Positions 35,555 through 43,734 of a stretch of 64,000 nucleotides of DNA are shown piece by piece. Numbering within the stretch: the first letter of the stretch is position 1; each line of letters opens with the position of its first letter. The stretch is taken from positions 62,001 through 126,000 of the forward strand of contig NZ_JARFYM010000024.1 of the NCBI RefSeq assembly GCF_030272705.1. The letters run 5' to 3'. This DNA comes from Rhizobium mayense (lineage in GTDB: Bacteria > Pseudomonadota > Alphaproteobacteria > Rhizobiales > Rhizobiaceae). Below the pieces are notes generated by a model that ran no database searches, was not told the DNA's origin, and worked only from the letters and a program-made list of their open reading frames with translations. Position numbers and translations under genes: made by a program.

Positions 35555-37612
35555 ATGACGCAACGCCCGCTCGATCGCCTGATCAGACCGCAAACGATCG
35601 CTGTCTTCGGCGGCCGCGAGGCGCGCCGGGTCATCGAGCAATGCGATCGCATGGGTTTTGCTGGAGACATCTGGCCGGTGCATCCGACGCTCGATGCCGT
35701 GCTCGGGCGCCGTTGCTATCGTTCGGTGAAGGACTTGCCTGCCGCACCGGATGCCGCTTTCGTCGGCGTCAACCGGATGCTGACCATCGATATCGTGCGC
35801 GCGCTCTCAGCCCGAGGCGCCGGTGGCGCCGTATGTTACGCATCCGGCTTCAGCGAAGCGGTTGCGGAACTAACAGATGGCGTCGCGCTGCAGGAAGCCT
35901 TGGTCAATGCGGCCGGCGATATGCCGATCATCGGGCCGAATTGTTATGGCGTGATCAACGGACTGGATGGCGCCCTGCTCTGGCCTGACCAGCACGGAAT
36001 GGTGCGCGTCGAAAGCGGCGTTGCCATTCTCACCCAATCCTCCAACATCGCCATCAATCTTTCCATGCAAAAGCGCGGCCTGCCTATCAGCTATCTGATG
36101 ACGGCAGGCAACCAGGCCCAGATCGGATTGTCGGATCTCGCCCTCGCAGTCCTGGAAGATCCTCGCGTTACGGCGGTCGGTCTGCATATCGAAGGGTTCG
36201 GCAACGTCCGGACACTTGAAAAGCTTGCCATGCGTGCGCGGGAACTGCGCAAACCCGTCGTCGCTCTGAAAGTCGGCAAATCCGAACAGGCGCAGCGCGC
36301 GGCCGTTTCGCATACGGCATCCCTGGCCGGCAGCGATGCCATCGCCGATGCGGTTCTCGCTCGTCTCGGTGTCGGCCGGGTCGCGACGTTGCCGGAACTC
36401 ATCGAGACGCTGAAGCTGCTGCACGTGACCGGCCCGCTGACAAGCAAGGCAATTTCTTCTATGAGCTGCTCCGGCGGCGAAGCCTCGCTGATGGCCGATG
36501 CCGCGATCGGCCGGGCCGTGGATTTTCGCGCTCTGAAACCGGAGCAATTGCCGGCCTTGCGGCGCAATCTCGGCGAGATGGTCACCCTTTCGAATCCTCT
36601 CGACTATCACACCTTCGTTTGGGGCGATCTTTCCCGCCAGTCGGAAGCCTTCACCGCCATGTTCGAGGGCGACTACGCGCTCAATCTGATCGTCCTCGAT
36701 TTTCCGCGGGACGATCGTTGCGATGCAGCGGAGTGGATGACCACGATCGCCGCTGTCGTCGCATCGACAAGGCGCACCGGCGCCCGTGCCGGGATACTGG
36801 CGACGCTGCCGGAGAACATGCCGGAAGCGATCGCCCTGCAACTAATGCAGAATGGCATAGTGCCTCTCTGCGGTATCAGCGAAGCCATAGCCGCGGCAGA
36901 AGTCGCAAGCCGGATTGGCTCGGCATGGCATGCTCCAGCGCCGCTGCCGCTCCTCGATATTCCCCTGGCCACAGGCGAGATCGAGACCTTGACTGAGGTA
37001 GCGGCCAAGGTTGAGCTATCTGCCGCCGGACTCCCCATTCCGCTTGGGGCAACGGCATCCAGTCCAAGCGACGCCGCGGATCAGGCGCGACGCATCGGCT
37101 TTCCTGTCGCACTGAAGGCATTGGGCATCGAGCACAAGTCCGAGATCGGGGCCGTCGTACTCAACCTCCGGGATATGGAGGCGGTGCAAAGCGCGGCGGA
37201 GCGGATGGCTCCCGTCGCCTCCAGATACCTGGTCGAACGGATGATCGAGCGCCCCGTCGCCGAGTTGATCGTCGGCGCCGTGCGCGACCCTGTCTTTGGA
37301 TTGGCATTGACGATCGGAGCGGGCGGAATCCTGGTGGAATTGCTTGAAGATTCCGTCATTTTAGCTCTTCCGGTGATAAAGTCGGACGTCCTGGACGCCA
37401 TTTCGCGGCTGAAGGTCAGAAAATTGATCGAAGGCTATCGTGGCGGGGCCAAGAGCAACCTCGATACAGTTGCCGACGCCGTCGTATCAGCGGCAGAATA
37501 TGTCGTAAAAAACGCCGCGCGGCTTGAGGAACTGGACATTAATCCATTGATGGTTCTGCCTGATAATCGTGGCGTCGTCGCCGCAGACGCCCTCATCAGG
37601 CGAAGGAGGTAG
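35555..37612 (+). CDS. ADP-forming acyl-CoA ligase (acetate-CoA ligase family)
   Basis: 685 residues. N-terminal CoA-binding Rossmann domain (RLIRPQTIAVFGGREARRVI), two succinyl-CoA-synthetase-like domains with a phospho-histidine motif AAVSHTASLAGSD near residue 252, and a C-terminal ATP-grasp domain (from about 480; FPVALKALGIEHKSEIGAVV, TIGAGGILVELLEDS). It makes an acyl-CoA from acid, ATP and CoA. Its position between acyl-CoA dehydrogenase and hydratase suggests betaine-type acids (gamma-butyrobetaine, crotonobetaine or carnitine), in place of an AMP-forming CaiC. The ATG lies 5 bp after the preceding stop. Confidence 0.85.
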   Translation: MTQRPLDRLIRPQTIAVFGGREARRVIEQCDRMGFAGDIWPVHPTLDAVLGRRCYRSVKDLPAAPDAAFVGVNRMLTIDIVRALSARGAGGAVCYASGFSEAVAELTDGVALQEALVNAAGDMPIIGPNCYGVINGLDGALLWPDQHGMVRVESGVAILTQSSNIAINLSMQKRGLPISYLMTAGNQAQIGLSDLALAVLEDPRVTAVGLHIEGFGNVRTLEKLAMRARELRKPVVALKVGKSEQAQRAAVSHTASLAGSDAIADAVLARLGVGRVATLPELIETLKLLHVTGPLTSKAISSMSCSGGEASLMADAAIGRAVDFRALKPEQLPALRRNLGEMVTLSNPLDYHTFVWGDLSRQSEAFTAMFEGDYALNLIVLDFPRDDRCDAAEWMTTIAAVVASTRRTGARAGILATLPENMPEAIALQLMQNGIVPLCGISEAIAAAEVASRIGSAWHAPAPLPLLDIPLATGEIETLTEVAAKVELSAAGLPIPLGATASSPSDAADQARRIGFPVALKALGIEHKSEIGAVVLNLRDMEAVQSAAERMAPVASRYLVERMIERPVAELIVGAVRDPVFGLALTIGAGGILVELLEDSVILALPVIKSDVLDAISRLKVRKLIEGYRGGAKSNLDTVADAVVSAAEYVVKNAARLEELDINPLMVLPDNRGVVAADALIRRRR

Positions 37613-37618
37613 CGGAAG

Positions 37619-38401
37619 TTGCAAAGTCCCATCCGCATCAGGCGTGACAACGGTATCGTGGAGGTCATCATCGACCGTCCGAAGGCGAATGCCATCGACC
37701 TTGCGACAAGCCGCGAGATGGGCCTGATCTTCCGCGATTTCCGTGACGATCCCGATCTGCGCGTTGCGATCATTTCAGGTGCTGGCGAGAAGTTCTTTTC
37801 AGCCGGCTGGGATTTGAAAGCCGCCGCGGCCGGCGACGCGGTCGATGGCGATTATGGCGTCGGCGGTTTCGGCGGTCTGCAGGAACTTCGGGATCTCAAC
37901 AAGCCCGTGATCTGCGCCGTCAACGGCATCTGCTGCGGGGGCGGCCTAGAGATTGCCCTCTCCACCGATCTGATCATTGCAGCCGAGCATGCGACCTTCG
38001 CCTTGCCCGAAATCCGCTCTGGGACCGTTGCCGACGCGGCATCGATAAAGTTGCCGAAGCGCATCCCCTACCACATCGCCATGGACATGCTCCTGACCGG
38101 CCGCTGGCTCGATGTTGCGGAGGCCCATCGCTGGGGTTTCGTCAACGAGATTGTCGCTGCGGACCGATTGATGGATCGGGCGTGGGAATTCGCCCGCCTT
38201 CTCGAAAGCGGCCCGCCCCTTGTCTACGCAGCCATCAAAGAAATTGTCCGCGAAGCGGAGGGAACGACGTTTCAGACTGCCATGAACAAGATCACCAAAC
38301 GGCAGTTTGCGACCGTTGATGCCCTGTATTCGAGCGAGGATCAGTTGGAAGGCGCAAGGGCTTTCGCGGAGAAGCGAACCCCAATCTGGAAAGGAAAGTG
38401 A
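37619..38401 (+). CDS. Enoyl-CoA hydratase/isomerase (CaiD-like crotonobetainyl-CoA hydratase?)
   Basis: 260 residues, crotonase fold: GIVEVIIDRPKANAIDLATS, AIISGAGEKFFSAGWDLKAA (oxyanion hole 1), VICAVNGICCGGGLEIALST (oxyanion hole 2) and LPEIRSGTVADAASIKLPKR. The GWDLKAAA and ALPEIRSG forms are like carnitinyl-CoA dehydratases. The TTG start is well supported by GAAGGAGGT 8 bases upstream. It overlaps nothing and lies 6 bp after the ligase. Expected step: crotonobetainyl-CoA + water to carnitinyl-CoA. Confidence 0.82.
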   Translation: MQSPIRIRRDNGIVEVIIDRPKANAIDLATSREMGLIFRDFRDDPDLRVAIISGAGEKFFSAGWDLKAAAAGDAVDGDYGVGGFGGLQELRDLNKPVICAVNGICCGGGLEIALSTDLIIAAEHATFALPEIRSGTVADAASIKLPKRIPYHIAMDMLLTGRWLDVAEAHRWGFVNEIVAADRLMDRAWEFARLLESGPPLVYAAIKEIVREAEGTTFQTAMNKITKRQFATVDALYSSEDQLEGARAFAEKRTPIWKGK

Positions 38402-38527
38402 CAAGGCGGCGGCAACCGCATCATTTTCCCGCATGATCGCGGGCAATCAAGCTTCCGGCGGAGAGGAACCGCATCCGAAGCTTTGCCCAAGAGTTCTGTC
38501 AACGCATCAAGAAGAAGGAACAGGGGA

Positions 38528-40117
38528 ATGAAAGACTACACGAAACATTTGGCAAGCCGTGTGACCTCGGGCGGGCTGAGCCGCCGCGAATTCATGGGAC
38601 GGGCCATGGCGGCCGGCATGACATTGGCACTTGCTGACCAGCTTTTCACCGAGAGCGCAATGGCAGCCGAACCGAAACGCGGCGGCCATTTGAAACTCGG
38701 ACTTGAAGGCGGCGCCGCCACCGACTCCAAGGACCCGGCAAAATTCCTGTCGCAGTTCATGTTCTGCGTCGGCCGTTGCTGGGGCGACATGCTGGTCGAA
38801 TCCCATCCGCTGACCGGCGCTGCCGTTCCGGCACTCGCCGAATCCTGGGAGCCGTCGAAGGACGCCGCGACGTGGACCTTCAAGATCCGCAAGGGCGTCA
38901 AGTTCCACAACGGCAAGGATCTGACCATCGACGACGTCGTTGCCACATTGAACCGCCACACCGACAGCAAGTCGGAATCCGGCGCACTCGGCGTCATGAA
39001 ATCGATCAAGGAGATCAAGGCCGACGGCGATAACCTCGTCCTGACCCTGACCGAAGGCAACGCCGACATGCCGTTGCTGCTCTCCGACTACCATCTCGTC
39101 ATCCAGCCGAACGGCGGCAAAGACGACCCCCTCGCTTCGATCGGCACCGGTCCCTACAAGTTCGTCAGTTTCGAGCCCGGCGTACGCGCCACCTTTGAGC
39201 GCAACAAAGACGACTGGCGTACCGACCGCGGCTTCGTCGACTCGGTCGAAATCATCGGTATGAACGACGCGACTGCCCGTATCGCCGCTTTATCGTCGGG
39301 TCAGGTGCATTACATCAACCGTGTCGACCCGAAGACCGTGGACCTGTTGAAGCGCGCACCCAATGTCGAAATCCTCTCGACCGCCGGCCGTGGGCACTAT
39401 GTGTTCATCATGCACTGCAACACCGCGCCATTCGACAATAACGACCTGCGCCTGGCGCTGAAATATGCGATGGACCGCGAAACCATGGTCAAGAAGATCC
39501 TCGGCGGCTATGGCAAGGTCGGCAACGACTTCCCGATCAACAGCACCTATGCCCTCTTCCCCGAAGGCATCGAACAGCGTGTTTACGATCCCGATAAGGC
39601 CGCCTTCCACTACAAGAAGTCCGGCCACGACGGTTCCGTACTGTTGCGCACCTCGGAAGTCGCGTTCCCGGGCGCCGTCGACGCCGCCGTCCTCTATCAG
39701 GAAAGCTGCAAGAAGGCTGGGATCAACATCGAGGTCAAGCGCGAGCCGGGCGACGGCTACTGGACCAATGTGTGGAATGTCCAGCCCTTCTCCACCTCCT
39801 ACTGGGGCGGACGACCGACGCAGGATCAGATGTATTCCACCGCGTATCTCTCGACGGCGGACTGGAACGACACCCGCTTCAAGCGTCCTGACTTCGACAA
39901 GCTTCTGCTTCAGGCCCGCTCCGAGTTGGACGAGGCCAAGCGCAAGGAGCTTTACCGCGCCATGGCGATGATGGTCCGCGACGAAGGCGGCGTCATCCTG
40001 CCGATGTTCAACGACTTCGTGAACGCCTCCACCAAGCAGGTGAAGGGCTACGTTCATGACATCGGCAACGACATGTCGAATGGCTACGTCGCCACCCGCG
40101 TCTGGCTGGAGTCCTGA
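38528..40117 (+). CDS. ABC transporter substrate-binding protein, peptide/opine family 5
   Basis: 529 residues, DppA/OppA-type binding protein with a Tat-like signal: SRREFMGRAMAAGMTLALAD then an Ala-Met-Ala cleavage site near residue 39. Typical positions are GGHLKLGLEGG at the mature start, a TWTFKIRKGVKFHNGKDLTI block, IGTGPYKFVSFEPG and RLALKYAMDRETMVKKILGG. AGGGG precedes the ATG. First gene of a complete transporter after the carnitine genes; separated from the permease by hairpins. Ligand unknown: family members bind peptides, opines, nickel or glycosides. It may import a betaine derivative. Confidence 0.9.
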   Translation: MKDYTKHLASRVTSGGLSRREFMGRAMAAGMTLALADQLFTESAMAAEPKRGGHLKLGLEGGAATDSKDPAKFLSQFMFCVGRCWGDMLVESHPLTGAAVPALAESWEPSKDAATWTFKIRKGVKFHNGKDLTIDDVVATLNRHTDSKSESGALGVMKSIKEIKADGDNLVLTLTEGNADMPLLLSDYHLVIQPNGGKDDPLASIGTGPYKFVSFEPGVRATFERNKDDWRTDRGFVDSVEIIGMNDATARIAALSSGQVHYINRVDPKTVDLLKRAPNVEILSTAGRGHYVFIMHCNTAPFDNNDLRLALKYAMDRETMVKKILGGYGKVGNDFPINSTYALFPEGIEQRVYDPDKAAFHYKKSGHDGSVLLRTSEVAFPGAVDAAVLYQESCKKAGINIEVKREPGDGYWTNVWNVQPFSTSYWGGRPTQDQMYSTAYLSTADWNDTRFKRPDFDKLLLQARSELDEAKRKELYRAMAMMVRDEGGVILPMFNDFVNASTKQVKGYVHDIGNDMSNGYVATRVWLES

Positions 40118-40127
40118 TGCCCGAAGC

Positions 40128-40186
40128 AGGGCGGAAACGCCCTCATCTTTAACGCAACCGGGACTGCGGAAAGCCTCCGCGGTCCT
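40128..40186 (+). promoter_or_regulatory. Two hairpins between binding-protein and permease genes
   Basis: AGGGCG-GAAA-CGCCCT (40128-40143) is a 6-bp stem with a GNRA tetraloop. A second imperfect stem, GGAC-GCGGA with TCCGC-GTCC, lies about 40161-40186. Neither has a T-run. They probably protect the 3' end of the binding-protein mRNA so that it exceeds the permease message, by analogy with other ABC operons. Confidence 0.5.
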
Positions 40187-40214
40187 CCTGACGTTTCAGC
40201 GCGAGGCATCAGCC

Positions 40215-41222
40215 ATGTCCAACATACCACCCAGCACAGTCATGCCGGGATTGCGGTTTAGACAGCGTTTTCCGCTGCTGTCCTTGATTATCGAACGCTG
40301 TCTGCTCAGCCTCGTGCTGCTTTTTGCCGTCTCGGTCCTGATCTTCGGCGGCCTGGAAGCCTTGCCGGGCGATTTCGCGACGACCTATCTCGGCCAGTCG
40401 GCGACGCCGCAGGCTGTGGCCAATATCCGCACCGAACTGGGTCTCAACCGGCCGGTGACCACCCGCTACGTCGAATGGCTCGGCAACGCCGTCCGGGGCG
40501 ATTTTGGCACATCCTGGGCCAGCAAGAACTCCGTCAGCGAGCAGATCGGCAAGCGTCTCGGCAATTCGCTTTTCCTTGCAGCCTGTGCCGCGGTAATCTC
40601 GGTGCCGCTCGCAGTTGGGCTCGGCATGTTGGCCGTGCATTTCCGAAACCGATTGCCTGACAAGATCATAAACGTGATCTCGCTGGCGGCGATCTCGCTG
40701 CCGGAATTCTTCATCGGCTATCTGCTCATCCTGTTTTTCGGCGTGAAATTCGGGATCGCGACCTTTCCGGCGACCGTATACGACGGTATGGATTTCATTG
40801 ACAGGCTGAAAGCCATTGCCCTGCCGACGGCGACGCTGGTGCTCGTCGTTCTCGCTCACATGATGCGCATGACACGGGCCGCGATCCTCTCCGTGATGTC
40901 GTCCGCCTATATGGAAACGGCGGAGTTGAAGGGCCTTAGCGCCTTTCGCGCGATCGTCAAACATGCCGCACCCAATGCTCTGGCGCCGATCATCAACGTT
41001 GTGGCGTTGAACCTCGCCTATCTCATCGTTGGCGTCGTGGTCGTCGAAGTGGTCTTCGTCTATCCCGGCATGGGACAGTACATGGTCGATGCCGTCACCG
41101 TGCGCGACATGCCGGTGGTCCAGGCCTGCGGACTGATCTTCGCCGCCGTCTACATCCTGCTCAACATGGTTGCCGATATCCTGGCGATCGTCGCCAACCC
41201 GCGCCTGAGGCATCCGCGATGA
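40215..41222 (+). CDS. ABC transporter permease, DppB type
   Basis: 335 residues, six TM helices, with LLSLVLLFAVSVLIFGGLEA as TM1, FATTYLGQSATPQAVANIRT, LGLNRPVTTRYVEWL, and the EAA loop METAELKGLSAFRAIVKHAA that docks the ATPase. The frame is open further upstream; ATG 40215 gives the normal length. Overlaps the next permease by ATGA. Confidence 0.9.
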   Translation: MSNIPPSTVMPGLRFRQRFPLLSLIIERCLLSLVLLFAVSVLIFGGLEALPGDFATTYLGQSATPQAVANIRTELGLNRPVTTRYVEWLGNAVRGDFGTSWASKNSVSEQIGKRLGNSLFLAACAAVISVPLAVGLGMLAVHFRNRLPDKIINVISLAAISLPEFFIGYLLILFFGVKFGIATFPATVYDGMDFIDRLKAIALPTATLVLVVLAHMMRMTRAAILSVMSSAYMETAELKGLSAFRAIVKHAAPNALAPIINVVALNLAYLIVGVVVVEVVFVYPGMGQYMVDAVTVRDMPVVQACGLIFAAVYILLNMVADILAIVANPRLRHPR

Positions 41223-42046
41223 GAATGAGAGACATCCCCATCACCGCCTGGGTCGGCATCATAGGCATTCTGCTCGCCTTCATCTGCGCGATCTTTGCCC
41301 CCCTGATCGCGCCATTTGGCGAAACCGAAGTGGTCGGCAACGTCTGGCAGCCAGCCGACACGCAGTATTTCTTCGGTCTCGACAATCTCGGCCGCGATAT
41401 CCTTTCACGGCTGATCTATGGCGCCCGCACGACGCTGTTCGTGGCGCTGGCGGCGACGATCATCTCGTTTTCGCTCGGCATCATCCTCAGCTTCACCGCC
41501 GCCGTCTCGCGTGGACTGATCGATACGGTCTTCTCGCGTTTCAACGACCTGATGATGTCGATCCCGACCCTGATCTTCGCGTTGGTGGTGCTGGCCGTGC
41601 TGCCGCAGAATCTCGTCGTTCTGATCCTTGTCATGGCGATCCTCGACTCCACGCGCGTCTATCGCCTCGGCCGCGCCGTCGCGCTGGACGTGGCGGTCAT
41701 GGAATTCGTGGAAGCTGCCAAGCTCCGCGGCGAAGGCAAGGTCTGGATCATCTTCCGCGAAATCCTGCCGAACACGCTCTCGCCCTTGCTGGCGGAATTC
41801 GGCCTGCGTTTTGCCTTTTCGATCCTGTTCCTGTCGACGCTCTCCTTCCTCGGGCTCGGCATCCAGCCGCCGTCGGCCGATTGGGGCGGCATGGTCAAGG
41901 ATAACAAGGATGGTATCATCTTCGGCATTTCCGCCGCTCTTGTGCCGGGCGCCGCGATCGCGGCGCTCGCAGTCTGTGTCAATCTGGTGGTCGACTGGCT
42001 CCTGAAGCGCACCTCCAGCCTTAAAGGAGGACGTGGCGATGCCTGA
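41219..42046 (+). CDS. ABC transporter permease, DppC type
   Basis: 275 residues with the DppC N-terminal pattern (ICAIFAPLIAPFGETEVVG, FFGLDNLGRDILSRLIYGAR), five to six TM helices and the EAA motif FVEAAKLRGEGKVWIIFREI. Overlaps the DppB gene by 4 bases and the ATPase gene by 8. Pairs with DppB to form the channel. Confidence 0.9.
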   Translation: MRMRDIPITAWVGIIGILLAFICAIFAPLIAPFGETEVVGNVWQPADTQYFFGLDNLGRDILSRLIYGARTTLFVALAATIISFSLGIILSFTAAVSRGLIDTVFSRFNDLMMSIPTLIFALVVLAVLPQNLVVLILVMAILDSTRVYRLGRAVALDVAVMEFVEAAKLRGEGKVWIIFREILPNTLSPLLAEFGLRFAFSILFLSTLSFLGLGIQPPSADWGGMVKDNKDGIIFGISAALVPGAAIAALAVCVNLVVDWLLKRTSSLKGGRGDA

Positions 42047-43670
42047 GCTTCTTTCCGTTCGCGATCTCAAGATCGAAGCGACCAGTTATCCGCCCGGCGA
42101 ACCGCCGAAGCGGGTCACGATCGTCAACGGCGTCTCCTTCGATTTGCAGAAGGGCAAGGTGCTCGGCCTGATCGGCGAGTCCGGTGCCGGCAAATCCACC
42201 ATCGGACTTTGTGCGCTTGCCTATGGCCGCGGCGGTGCCGAAATCACCGGCGGCACGGTGCTGCTCAACGGCGTCGATATTCTTCCGATGGGAAAATCGG
42301 GCATACGGAGGATTCGCGGGGCACGCGTCTGTTATGTCGCGCAATCGGCTGCAGCGGCCTTCAATCCGGCCCACAGGCTGGGCGAACAGGTGATAGAAGC
42401 CTCCGTCAAACATGGGTTGATGACGAAGGACGAAGCGAGGAAGCGCGCGCTTTACCTCTTCCGGGTCCTTGGCCTGCCCAATCCCGAGACCTTCGGCGAG
42501 CGCTTTCCGCACCAGGTCTCGGGCGGCCAGCTTCAACGCGCCATGACAGCAATGGCGCTCTGCTCCAATCCCCAACTGATCGTCTTCGACGAACCGACCA
42601 CGGCACTCGACGTTACGACGCAGATCGACGTCCTGGCGGCGATCAAACACGCCATTGAAGCGACCCATACGGCAGCCCTCTACATCACCCACGACCTTGC
42701 CGTCGTTGCGCAGATCTCCGACGACATCATGGTGTTGCGACACGGCAGACAGGTGGAATGCGGCCCGGTACAGCAGATCATCGAGGCGCCTCGGGAGGAG
42801 TATACCCGCGCCCTTGTCAATGTCCGCCAGACGGCGCGGGAAGAGGCGGCGGATCAATCTGACACCCTTCTGAGGGTCGAGAATATCAGTGCTGAATATT
42901 CGAACGGATTCAAGGTGTTGCATGACGTTTCTCTACATGTACCAAAAGGTCAGACACTTGCCATTGTGGGTGAATCCGGCTCCGGAAAATCAACGCTTGC
43001 CCGCGTTATCACCGGATTACTACCGCCCAGCGATGGAAGGATTTCCTTTGACAACAAGCTGCTCACCCCGGCTCTGAGGAACCGCTCGCGCAACGAACTA
43101 CGGCGCATTCAACTGATCTACCAGATGGCCGATACTGCCATGAACCCCCGCCAGACTGTGCGCGATATCATCGGCCGTCCCCTCACTTTCTATTATGGCC
43201 TGCGAGGCGCTGCAAAGACGGCGCGGGTGAAGGAGCTGCTCGACGAGATCGAGATGGGCAATGGTTTCATCGACCGTTATCCAGCCGAGCTTTCCGGAGG
43301 CCAGAAACAGCGTGTCGCGATTGCGCGCGCCCTTGCGGCGAAGCCTGAACTCATCCTCTGCGATGAGCCCACCTCGGCGCTCGATCCGCTGGTTGCCGAA
43401 GGCATTCTGAAACTGCTCATGCGGCTCCAGGAAGAATCCCAGCTCTCTTATATCTTCATCACCCACGATATCGCCATCGTCCGCGCGATCGCCGACAGTG
43501 TCGCGGTCATGCATCGCGGCAGGCTCGTGCGCTTCGGGCCGAAATCGAAGGTGCTTTCGCCACCTTTCGACGACTACACGGATCTGTTGCTGAAATCGGT
43601 GCCGGAAATGGAGATCGGCTGGCTGGAGCGCGTCCTGACGACGCGAAAGATGGAAAGCGCTGGGAATTGA
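42039..43670 (+). CDS. Fused double ABC ATPase (DppD-DppF type)
   Basis: 543 residues with two nucleotide-binding domains in one chain. The first has Walker A GESGAGKST, signature VSGGQLQR and Walker B QLIVFDEPTTALD; the second, from about residue 285, has GESGSGKST, LSGGQKQR and LILCDEPTSALD. It powers the two permeases before it. ATG 42039 follows AAAGGAGG at good spacing; GTG 42033 is less likely. No separate ATPase is needed. Confidence 0.92.
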   Translation: MPELLSVRDLKIEATSYPPGEPPKRVTIVNGVSFDLQKGKVLGLIGESGAGKSTIGLCALAYGRGGAEITGGTVLLNGVDILPMGKSGIRRIRGARVCYVAQSAAAAFNPAHRLGEQVIEASVKHGLMTKDEARKRALYLFRVLGLPNPETFGERFPHQVSGGQLQRAMTAMALCSNPQLIVFDEPTTALDVTTQIDVLAAIKHAIEATHTAALYITHDLAVVAQISDDIMVLRHGRQVECGPVQQIIEAPREEYTRALVNVRQTAREEAADQSDTLLRVENISAEYSNGFKVLHDVSLHVPKGQTLAIVGESGSGKSTLARVITGLLPPSDGRISFDNKLLTPALRNRSRNELRRIQLIYQMADTAMNPRQTVRDIIGRPLTFYYGLRGAAKTARVKELLDEIEMGNGFIDRYPAELSGGQKQRVAIARALAAKPELILCDEPTSALDPLVAEGILKLLMRLQEESQLSYIFITHDIAIVRAIADSVAVMHRGRLVRFGPKSKVLSPPFDDYTDLLLKSVPEMEIGWLERVLTTRKMESAGN

Positions 43671-43734
43671 TACATGACGTTCATCCACTGCAGCCTTAAT
43701 ATCATCGCGCCAGCAATATCGGAATGAACCCGTC

